Origin: Hyphodiscus hymeniophilus | Taxonomy: Eukaryota > Ascomycota > Leotiomycetes > Helotiales > Hyphodiscaceae | Reading direction: 5' to 3' | Assembly: GCA_016508695.1 (NCBI GenBank) | Contig: VNKQ01000019.1 | Location: forward strand, 558,001 to 622,000 | DNA length: 64,000 nucleotides | Shown here: one piece after another, positions 47,474 to 55,928 of the stretch | Layout: every line of letters begins with the position of its first letter | Position numbering within the stretch: position 1 is the stretch's first letter | Notes under the pieces: model-generated | The model's database searches: none | Seen by the model: the letters and a program-made list of their open reading frames with translations, nothing else | Told to the model about the DNA's origin: nothing | Made by a program: the position numbers and the translations under genes

Positions 47474-48146
47474 AGCTGACAGCCTGGCGCTTCGGGTACT
47501 CTCGTTCTAAGACTTTGTAGCTATGATGCAGTAGGATGTTGATTGTATGAAGGTCTGAATGGTGTTGAGAAGGAGGGATCTGTAAGAGGGTGATGAAGTA
47601 GCCTCAGCCTCGTCGCCAAAACAATTGAAAAGGAGCTGGTTGGAAACGGGCCACAAACACGTGATCCCATATTCAACATTGTGTGAGGCTGAATACAGCT
47701 CAGCTTATTTGAATACTACTCCTTGGAACAAAACGCAGGAACATGGATAGATACTATCAAATGGTGCTTGTTCCGGGGCTCCATTTAGTGCCGGATTTAC
47801 GCAGCCGTGGCTGAGCCTACTAATATCAGAGGCTGGGGAAAAGAAGGAAGCAGAACGAAACAACAATGAACTTTCGAACTGAAAAGGATCACGAGACTTC
47901 TTGATATGACTTTGTACAAGTACTTCATTTGGTATTTGGTACCTCAAGCCCCAAGACTTCGCTAAAAAGCCACACCCCCTAGCTAGTGTAAGCGAGCCAA
48001 GATTTCACAACTGCCCACAAAAAACTCTCACTGTACCATCTACCAATCCTCTCATTCAATTATAGCATGAATGAGAGGATTGAGATATTGTCCAAAACTT
48101 TAAACTTCTTACTAGAACAAAGAGCAAAAATGAAAGAAACCGCCAC
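47474..48146. other. intergenic region between HET gene and tRNA gene
   Basis: About 670 bp with no supported gene. Confidence 0.5.
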
Positions 48147-48151
48147 AAAAA
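48147..48151 (-). terminator. RNA polymerase III terminator (T5) of the tRNA gene
   Basis: Five T residues on the minus strand start 5 bases after the discriminator base of the tRNA-Asn gene, the usual Pol III stop signal. Confidence 0.7.
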
Positions 48152-48155
48152 TAAA

Positions 48156-48296
48156 CTCCCCCGCGAAGGCTTGAACTTCGAACCTCCCGATGTATGATGT
48201 ATAACAGTCGGACGCTAAGCGTTGATATCAGTACATGAACTGTCAATCCTGAAAAATAAGTTAAAACTTACCGCTAGCCAATTGCGCCACGGAGGA
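48156..48296 (-). tRNA. tRNA-Asn (GTT) with two inserts: 57-nt GT-AG segment in the D-arm and 10-nt anticodon-loop intron
   Basis: On the minus strand the ends pair as TCCTCCG / CGGGGGA (one T-G wobble) with G at the discriminator. The T-arm is CGAAG-TTCAAGC-CTTCG and the A-box TGGCGCAATTGG is intact. The anticodon stem TCCGA/TCGGG closes a loop with GTT at 48203-48205, and a 10-nt insert (48192-48201) sits at the canonical 37/38 site. A second insert, 48215-48271, splits the 3' strand of the D-stem; it begins GTAAGT and ends TTAG. Removing both inserts leaves exactly 73 nt plus discriminator with D-stem GCGC/GCGC and all other stems paired, matching eukaryotic tRNA-Asn in the D-arm and anticodon arm. 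Nuclear tRNA genes normally have only the 37/38 intron. It may be a disabled copy or a spliced gene. Confidence 0.8.
48215..48271 (-). other. spliceosomal-intron-like insert inside the tRNA-Asn D-arm
   Basis: 57 nt, GTAAGT at the 5' end, TACTGAT branch-like sequence 14-20 nt before the TTAG 3' end, and an early TAAGT-TTTA-ACTTA hairpin. Flanked by TAGCG on both sides. It also contains a T5 run (48252-48256) that resembles a Pol III stop. Confidence 0.65.
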
Positions 48297-48708
48297 TTGG
48301 GCTTGTGAAGCCTGTTTGTGGAGGCTGGGATTTCTTATTTGCATACATGAAAGTGTTAGGGCATGACGACGATTTGGGATTTGAACGCCGAGGCTGGCCG
48401 ATGATAGGCGATGAGGAGGGACGAGAGAGGAACAAGAGAGGAGAGGAGAGAAGGGGTGGAAACAGTCAACGTGAGTTAATGGTCGTAATCCGTTAATATT
48501 TCAAAAAGTAGAGAGGGCAGATGAACATGAGAGGACAGTATGTGTAAAGAGTTCATTGTTCATATTTATGTGTCGGTTCGTATCTCTTTTGGCTCATGTC
48601 ATCATTGGATGAGGGATCTAATAAGTCTTCGACACGTGCGGTGTGAGACGTGAATAGAGAACCCCTTGGGCTCCATTGCACATGTGCCTCCGTTCCACAG
48701 AACAGCGT
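48297..48708. other. intergenic region between tRNA gene and exonuclease gene
   Basis: 412 bp; the tRNA gene's upstream flank on one side and the 3' flank of the exonuclease gene on the other. A purine-rich stretch lies at 48412-48465. Nothing else recognised. Confidence 0.5.
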
Positions 48709-50910
48709 TCAATTCTTAGTCTTCCCAACTCCCTCCGCCTCACAGGCTCTGCTGAGTGTCCTATATCGCCCGCTTACAACCTCCTTTGGTAGCTCGGCCA
48801 ATACGCCTCGCAGGCGTTCCTTTTCAAAGGGAAGTCTCTCTGCTCTCACGCTTTCTAAAATGTAATTTATGACAGTCGTTGTTTGCAACGGGACTTCCTG
48901 TATTCGAGTCAGCTCTTGTTCATGCTGAGCCCTATCAAGCAAAGTAGAAGGTTGATGACTTACCCTCAGCAAGGCCGCAATATCGGGCAACGAAAGCTCA
49001 GGATTGTGATACCACAAGAAGTAGCACCTCAATCCCGATGGCGTAGCTTTGTTCTTCGGGTGTGAAGAACGATACGAGTCGACGAGTTCTGCCGCGGCCA
49101 AAACCAGGGGCGACTTCGGCTGGAGTGAGGATTTGGAGGATCTCGAGCGTGTACTAGGCATTGGTGTTGTTGGTTGGGAAACCTCAATGCAGAAATCAGA
49201 GTCCAGCTTATCCATTTCCACGGATGCTTCCTCATAGAATGAGGGAGATGGACGTTTGGGATATGTGCGCTTATTTAAGGTAGGATTTTCGGCCTCTTCG
49301 GGTTCGAGCTCTTCGTCAGTTTCTATTTCAACGCCCTCTGCAAGTCGAATTGGTTTCCTGTGGGAGTCTATTAGATTGATAGCGAGCAAAGTTTGATGGA
49401 TCGAAGCTCCAGATATCATAGCGATACAGTCAGGAAATGGAACTCGTAAACTTACCCCTCTTCAGCATTATATGGCCGCGGTGGCGTCGGGTCTAATTCT
49501 TTGCGCTTTATCTCAAGAGTATCAAATAGATGTACACCAGCGTACGAATCAGATGCTGCATAAACGATCTGATCCATCTGCAGTGGCAGACTCCAATCGC
49601 TGCCCCTGACATCGTCACCTTTATACATTGGAAGGTGCAAATGTTCTTGGACTTGTGTGCTCAACGAAACGAGCCGCTTGTTGATGAGTTTGAAATCTCT
49701 CGAGGAAGAGAACTTGACCAATTTATAAAGATGGCTAAGTTCGAAAATACCACGAGACTCAATATTCAGATATTTTCGAAGACGGGTACAGTCTGCTTTG
49801 ATAGCAACCCCGACCTTCGTAACTGAGGCGTCCTCCATGATGTTTCGCAGACTCGGGGCGACAAGATCATCAATATTGTCTTTCGGGTATAATGCAAGGT
49901 GGAATAGGCCAATCCGGTCTTCAGAAGCCAATTGGACCAGAGAGACATTCTTCTTGATACCCATATTCTTATATGCCTCCGGCTGCCATTCAATGTCAAA
50001 TCCCAGTACCTTCTTGTTCAAGAAATACTGCTGTAGTACCTGCTCCGATGTATGCTTGGTCCTGCAGTAGTGGACTTTGACTTTAGTTTCGACTCCATCT
50101 TGTTCGGGACCGCGGTAGAGGGTGTGTGTCCAAAACGACTCTGGGGAGCCTCGAGCAGCAGTCTTTGCAGCTCTAAACACTTCTTCCGACATCGTGAATC
50201 TGCTTGTTGTTCGAGGAAGTTCGTGGTGTTCTGGGTCTTCGAGCACCGCCTCTGCGTCATTCTTTGTCCCCTCTGGTTGCTCTTCTGCTACTGCAGTTTG
50301 TCCAACTCCCACATTTGTGATCGACCCTAGACTCCCGCTTATATATCGATCCTCCGCACTTGAATGCAGCGTCAAGTCTTCCGCAACCACAACTGAATTG
50401 CTCATAGGTCGATTTGGTCCCGCTGGGCCCTTGGAGAAGATAATCCCATGAGCCGGGCTCCATACTTTCTGTTCCTTCATTGTATTCATTTTCGATCTGC
50501 TTAACGGCCCCCAGTCAGCCATGTTTGATCAATTCGTAGATATTTTATAAGTTGGAATTGGATCGTGATTCATTTGTTCCCAAGTTCATGATTTGATTCG
50601 CATTTACTCATACACTTTGTGACTCTTGCAAATATTGAATGCTTGAATATACTCACGCAGCTTTCCCGCCCCTAAACATGGCAAATGTAGATCTCATCGC
50701 ATCCCAAGAAAGGCCCCCAGTTCCGTCGAAAGATGCCATTGTGGTGATAATCGGTCGTCTAAGTATCTTGCCCAGCGTTGATGCTCCATTATTCCTAAGG
50801 AGCATGACGCGAGCATAGTATGTGTCAGAATGTTGTAGTCTGCTCAATGGCACAAGGCAGACGCGACTTGATGGCCTATCGTTGCCGCGCGCGAAGACGT
50901 TACACTTCAT
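48709..50910 (-). CDS. 3'-5' exonuclease, WRN-exonuclease/DnaQ-like
   Basis: Preferred model: exons 50657-50910, 49456-50496, 48964-49357 and 48709-48897, 625 residues. The DEDDy exonuclease domain is clear: KVLGFDIEWQPEAY (Asp/Glu), a KVGVAIKADCTRL-type second motif, and YAASDSYAGVHLFD (Tyr-x3-Asp). This matches the Werner-type nuclease fold that trims 3' DNA ends. The C-terminal part has a helical segment (FLWYHNPELSLPDIAALL) without a known name. The first exon is Arg-rich (possibly mitochondrial) and its GTGAGT donor joins in phase to an acceptor at 50497 with a CTGAC branch. If that splice is not used, ATG 50522 gives a 549-residue form. The last intron (48898-48963, 66 nt) is in frame and stop-free, so it could be retained. 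Confidence 0.8.
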
Positions 50911-51276
50911 GAGTGATTACGTAAGCCAAGATAATTTAGAGAATCGTTGAACGGGACCGAAGGACGACAACCAATACTCCGAGCACCACCGAGACAACTT
51001 GATGAGCTATACATAGCGGCTTGCTCACCATAAAACTTCTGATACACTTGATTGTGAGTGCTCAGACTCCCTACCTCCCTCGTGCTTCTCACGTGCAACA
51101 AATCTGAAATCCACCTTGCTCTTGGGGTTGCCAACTTCTTTGCAGAAGGTCACAAGATGTTTCATCATCTCTAGAAACAGATGAATGTAGAATGTTACAA
51201 GTAGGCTCAATGTGTTCGGTATTGACTCTCTCAGAAGCTTGACCCTCATCTTGACAAGTTGACAAGCAATATCAAA
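50911..51276. promoter_or_regulatory. divergent promoter region (exonuclease / LSM5)
   Basis: 366 bp between divergent ATGs. No specific site assigned. Confidence 0.4.
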
Positions 51277-51784
51277 ATGGCCTCACAATTACTTCCCCTC
51301 GGTACGTCGGTCGAAATCTCGGTGTCAAAGGACCTGCTGACGACCATCTCAGAGCTGATTGATAAGTGCGTCGGATCTAAAATCTGGGTTGTTATGAAAG
51401 GCGACAAGGGTATATCTGCCCTTCTCCCCTATCCAGACTCACAACATCTGACATTCCGCAGAATTCAGTGGCACTCTCCTTGGATTTGATGATTACGTCA
51501 GTAAGTACATCTCTCTTCTTTGTTATTAAACTCCGGCTAATCATGTTAGATATGGTACTTGAGGATGTCACGGAATTGTAAGACCCTCTTCAGCTTAGAG
51601 TCGGTATGAGGAAAGTTAACCAGTTACAGTGACTATTCGGGCAACCATACCAAGCTCTCCAAGATTCTGCTCAATGGCAATAACATCTGCATGGTATGTC
51701 TCTACAATTCTTGACTTAAGGGCAAGAAGCTGACTGCGAAAGTTAATACCTGGAAGTGACGGCCCAGTTGCAGGAGCTTCATGA
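51277..51784 (+). CDS. LSM5: U6 snRNA-associated Sm-like protein LSm5
   Basis: Six exons of 25, 57, 39, 28, 64 and 42 nt (51277-51301, 51353-51409, 51462-51500, 51550-51577, 51630-51693, 51743-51784) give 84 residues. Every junction keeps phase, with introns of 49-52 nt. The product starts MASQLLPLELIDKCVGSKIW, then EFSGTLLGFDDYVNMVLEDV (Sm1) and GNHTKLSKILLNGNNICM (Sm2), ending LIPGSDGPVAGAS. LSm5 is part of the LSm2-8 ring on U6 snRNA in the nucleus and the LSm1-7 mRNA-decay ring in the cytoplasm. No long open frame exposes this gene because exons are so short. Divergent from the exonuclease gene. Confidence 0.93.
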
Positions 51785-52894
51785 TGACGAGGGATATGAA
51801 GAGTCATTAAGAATATGTAATGGCTGAGGACTTGGGCAACGGCGTTTTGAGCATCATGGAAAAGTCACGAGATCCGGGGGGATTTCCAGAATTTGAAATG
51901 CACGAGTTGAAGAAGAGTTCTTTTCTGTAGACCCAAAAGACATCCAACCCGTCTCCTGCAGCGCACCGAAGTTTCGCCTCTACAATCTAGCTCTCGAAAT
52001 GATAAATCTTTGGCATTCTGACGCAACGGATTCGTGCTGGGTAACACTAATCTGCGATCTAAGAGGGTCGTTGTACTCTGACTTCTAGCCGGTGTAGAGG
52101 ACCCTGGATGCCCAAAGAGCGGTATTGCGATTGCCGCTTTGCATAAATATGTGTGTTGTTGACTTGCAATCTAGATCAACGAGCGTTTTGGAAATTTACG
52201 ACCTCAAGAGCGCTTTATTCCTAGCTGCAAAAAGAGCATTCAGGCCGGTAGTCTCCTTAAGATGGATAGACCGTTTTTTGTTTCGGATCAGAGGCGGAGT
52301 GGTTGATTGACCCCAGCTCTCTCCCACAGAGCCTCCCATTGTACGTCTCTATACCCACGTCCAGAGGGTATTTGACAGTAATCCATTCATGCAGGGGCAA
52401 CATTTTCGTGTATTCCTCTGGTGCTCCTGTATGCTGGGCGCCATCTAGGTCTCCTGACTCGTAAAAGGGCTCAGCTACTCTGATTCTCTGCACGAGCCAG
52501 TGTGAGGCGCTGAAAAAGTCGGATAGGAAAGGACAGACCGAAGGACAAGGCAAGAGGAATAGCGATTTATGGCATTAGAAGTCCACGGATCGTATAAAGA
52601 GAAAATATCCTGCAGATTACGGGTTTTTATCGAGGGCTGGTTGAGATAATGCTTGAAGATCCAATATCAAGTGCATCTCATCTGATCAACCTGGAAGGAG
52701 GATTGCCTTGATCAATATTGCAGCAGGGCGTTGAGATTCTAGTCACATCTACATTAGAACAAGCGTAATTACCTGGAATTGATGCCCTGGAATTCCCTAT
52801 ATACGCCATTTCACTCTGACGAGCGTGACCCATACGCCTGTCTATGCATGATCGCCAAACTCCAGCTCAATGTAACCATCGTTAAGCAAAGGCC
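51785..52894. other. intergenic region between convergent genes
   Basis: 1.1 kb between LSM5 and the RPB11 stop. A minus-strand frame at 52257-52553 has no recognised domain and no ATG at its head. Confidence 0.5.
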
Positions 52895-53560
52895 TCACTT
52901 GTCCGCACCATCACCAGAGACCATCTTGCGCAACTCGTACTCTTTTGTGAATTCTCTGCTCAATGTCTCGAGATCACCGACCAAGCCCTTACATGCAGCC
53001 ACGAGAGCGTCCTTGGGAGAGAGTTCGCCATCGGTCTGGACTCGAAGTTCGAAGGTCGCAAAGAGGGGATGGGGGACTGCGAGGGTATGGTTAGCTCACA
53101 GTCATTTCGTCATATGAGGGGAGAGAGCAGCATACTCTTATAACCAGCAAAGTTGACATGGGGGTTCTGAATAAGTTGAGCGCGAACCATGTTTCCAAGT
53201 GTATGATCCTCCTTATTGATGGTAAAGATGGACGTGTTCGGGGTACCTGTATCTGATAAGCTGCGATCGCAACAATGACGGGCGAGCCAGAAAAGACCTA
53301 CGAGTGTCTGTGGCCTCAGTGATCTTCTTCTCCCCATCCGCAAGGAGGAAGAGCTCGAATCTGTAGGGGTCAGCTTCTCCTGGTCAAGCAGCGCCGTCTT
53401 TCGAGCCCTTTCAGCGCGGGAGAGACTGGGAAATGTCATTTGTCATGACATACCGATCGGGAGCGTTCATCTCGGTGTCTTTGTGACCGTGCTTTCCTCC
53501 TTTGGCGGCAGTAGGATTAGCACAGAAATGAGCTTGATGAGGACTGACGTCTGGTGGCAT
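52895..53560 (-). CDS. RPB11: RNA polymerase II subunit RPB11
   Basis: Four exons (53454-53560, 53302-53360, 53136-53246, 52895-53076) give 152 residues; introns 53361-53453, 53247-53301 and 53077-53135 have GTATGT/GTAGGT/GTATGC donors and keep phase. The first ~32 residues (HKDTEMNAPDR end) are an N-terminal extension; the usual start would be MNAPDRFELFLL. The core TRTPNTSIFTINKEDHTLGN and MVRAQLIQNPHVNFAGYK is the alpha-CTD-like dimer fold, followed by IPHPLFATFELRVQTDGE and SPKDALVAACKGL. RPB11 pairs with RPB3 in the nuclear RNA polymerase II assembly platform. Complete. Confidence 0.95.
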
Positions 53561-54106
53561 TGTGAAGTTTTGTTGTTGAGGTTTGAATTGATGGCATACT
53601 TACGATAAGAATATTATTACTAGCTATGAGTCTCTAGGTTGGCCCTTCCAATTATTACTTTTTTCTGTGCCAAAGTGAATGTTAGAGGGCGATGAAAGTG
53701 AAGTCGCGAACGGAAAGGCCGAAAGAAACTTTATTGACGAGGCTCTGCGGGAGCTAATCCCAATTATTGGAAGCTAATTATGGATCCGAGAGGGGAAGCC
53801 GAAATGTGGGGTGGAATTGGAGACTGCATCACAGTCAGCTCTTCGGTGCGTTTGATACTTTTAAAGGAACAATGTTTGGATATTTCATGTTGATTTATTT
53901 CAATAGACATTTCAAATTCAGAGGCTGATTTACAAGCAAGCTGCACTACTACTGTATCGCCGAAACCCCCTTAGTCTTCTCATGCTCGGTTTTCAAGCAC
54001 CATATTGTATACATACGCAGCTCGAGTTCTGATTTGTACATACGCCGACCCGTTTGATCTAGCTTCATGCTCTTATTTATCTCTTACATATCACGGTGTC
54101 GCTAAA
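53561..54106. promoter_or_regulatory. divergent promoter region (RPB11 / NMO-like)
   Basis: 546 bp. The plus-strand frame of the NMO-like gene stays open upstream to about 54005 but has no ATG before 54107. Confidence 0.45.
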
Positions 54107-55171
54107 ATGGCTTCGCATGCAGAAAGCCTCAAGTCTCAGTATCCCTGGACATCCAAACCTTTTATAGTCTCCGCACCATTACGAGCCATTGCAGGCCCTG
54201 CACTCGCCACCAGTGTTTCTCGTGCTTCGGGACTCGGCTTTCTTGGCGCAGGAACCGACTTATCCAACTTCGAGCAAATGTTCTCCGAATGTATCAATAT
54301 TCTCCAAAAATCTCCCATCCCTAACAGCCTCCCTGGCATCGTACCCATTGGTGTAGGCTTCATCTGCTGGGGAGCGTCCCTCCCCGTCGCCTTATCCGTG
54401 ATTACCAAAGCAAATCTGAAACCAGCTGCCGCATGGTTGTTCGCTCCTAAGGAGGCGAAGGATCTTATGGAATGGGCCCAAGGAATCCGGAAAGCCAGCA
54501 ATGGGAAAACAAGGATCTGGGTACAGGTCGGGACGGTAGCCATGGCAATTGAAATCGTAAGGAGCTGTGAACCAGATGTACTCGTAATCCAAGGCTCGGA
54601 TGCTGGAGGACACGGGCTTGCAAAATCGAGTTCGATCATTTCTCTGTTGCCAGAGTGCGCGGATGCGCTGCAGAGGGAGGGGTTTGGACATATTCCGTTG
54701 GTCGCGGCGGGCGGAGTTATGGATGGGAGGGGGGTTGTTGCTGCCATAGCACTCGGTGCGACTGGTATATGTATGGGCACAAGATTTCTGAGTACTCCTG
54801 AGGCGGTCGTCAGCAAAGGATATCAGTACGCGGTGATTAGGGCGAAGGATGGGGGCGTAAGCACGGCGCGAACGAGATTGTATGACAGCCTGAGAGGTAC
54901 ACCAGGTTGGCCAGAGGACTACAATGGTCGAGGGGTGCTTAATCACAGTTTCTGGGATCATGAAAAAGGAATGGGTGAGAAAGAGAACACGAGACTGTAT
55001 GAAAAGGCTGTGGAGACGGGTGATGCGGGATGGGGAGACCAAGGAAGGATGACAACCTATGCTGGAACTGGCGTCGGATTGATTCACAAGGTTCAACCTG
55101 CAGCTGAGATCGTCGCGGAAGTCTTGAGAGAAGCAAAGAAGTATTTAACCGGAGCCCAAAGTAGATTGTAG
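54107..55171 (+). CDS. NMO/2-nitropropane dioxygenase-family flavoprotein (second paralogue)
   Basis: Single exon, 354 residues from ATG 54107 (MASHAESLKSQYPWTSKPF). TIM-barrel FMN features: FIVSAPLRAIAGPALATSVS, ASGLGFLGAG, VLVIQGSDAGGHG (FMN phosphate loop and catalytic His region), VAAGGVMDGRGVVAAIALG and TGICMGTRFLSTPEA. It is clearly a different subfamily from the gene at 30894: no intron, the DAGGHG form of the motif and a different N-terminus. Likely to oxidise nitronates or a related electron-rich substrate in an FMN-dependent way; the substrate is not predictable. Complete and intact. Confidence 0.88.
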   Translation: MASHAESLKSQYPWTSKPFIVSAPLRAIAGPALATSVSRASGLGFLGAGTDLSNFEQMFSECINILQKSPIPNSLPGIVPIGVGFICWGASLPVALSVITKANLKPAAAWLFAPKEAKDLMEWAQGIRKASNGKTRIWVQVGTVAMAIEIVRSCEPDVLVIQGSDAGGHGLAKSSSIISLLPECADALQREGFGHIPLVAAGGVMDGRGVVAAIALGATGICMGTRFLSTPEAVVSKGYQYAVIRAKDGGVSTARTRLYDSLRGTPGWPEDYNGRGVLNHSFWDHEKGMGEKENTRLYEKAVETGDAGWGDQGRMTTYAGTGVGLIHKVQPAAEIVAEVLREAKKYLTGAQSRL

Positions 55172-55928
55172 GTCAGATATAGTAATCCAATCAGCTCGTC
55201 AAATCATGCTCGCATCTTCGTGGTCTAAATCGAGGCCATGAACGAAAAAATAAACGCCAAAGAACATGATTGATCCTGTATCCTGAATACGGCGAGACCA
55301 GGCTAGGTCGGCGTAAACGCGCAATCAATTAACGTGCGCAATTACTGATATCAAAGTTTTGAAATGCCGCTGTGATTTAAGTTGGAACCAGTGAAGACTT
55401 TATATGGAAAGCAGAAAGCAGGCCACCTCTGGGCTTTGGCCCCAGTTCAAAGGGTCTTAGGTCCTAGGATATAGATGTCCCCCACGCGATTGAACATGTA
55501 AGAGGGAGGGAATGTCACCAGTACTGAACATTTCGATAGTAGAGTAGATTGACATTCGGCATGCTCATTCGTCTGCACCTATTCGTTCCACAACTCCTGG
55601 TCACAGAATTCTCTATATCGACATTAGAAGATGTTGGGGTAGGTTGGTGGTAGGTCCGCATAAATTAGGTAAGCTGGCCCCTCACCTTTCCCCCAGCTCG
55701 GCTCCCCGCGTTGTACTGTAGCGAGCCTCGGCCTAGCTTACAGACCGAAAACACCACAGCGAGCAAGAACTGTCATCGCCTCGGAAAACCTGTTCGTTTC
55801 ATCCTGAACCGAAACGAACTACCTCGCACCTCGCACGGCGTATGACTGAAGCCGAGTTACCTCGCCATGGTCATCTCTGGTGGCAGTGCCTGTGATCTGC
55901 CACTTGATTGAGCTATCGATCCGCAAGA
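55172..55928. other. intergenic region upstream of the transcription-factor gene
   Basis: 757 bp without a supported gene; 3' flank of the NMO-like gene and promoter of the regulator. Confidence 0.5.

Noticed and set aside
48168..48205. A different amino-acid identity (e.g. Ile or Tyr) for the tRNA by shifting the anticodon-loop intron
   Set aside because: The stem TCCGA/TCGGG with C32-T33 fixes GTT at 34-36, and the D-arm, G discriminator and A-box match tRNA-Asn.
52257..52553. 98-codon minus-strand frame between LSM5 and RPB11
   Set aside because: Head codon is not ATG, no domain, no splice partner found.
54136..55096. 226- and 234-codon minus-strand frames inside the second NMO-like gene
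   Set aside because: Shadows of a well-supported flavoprotein frame.
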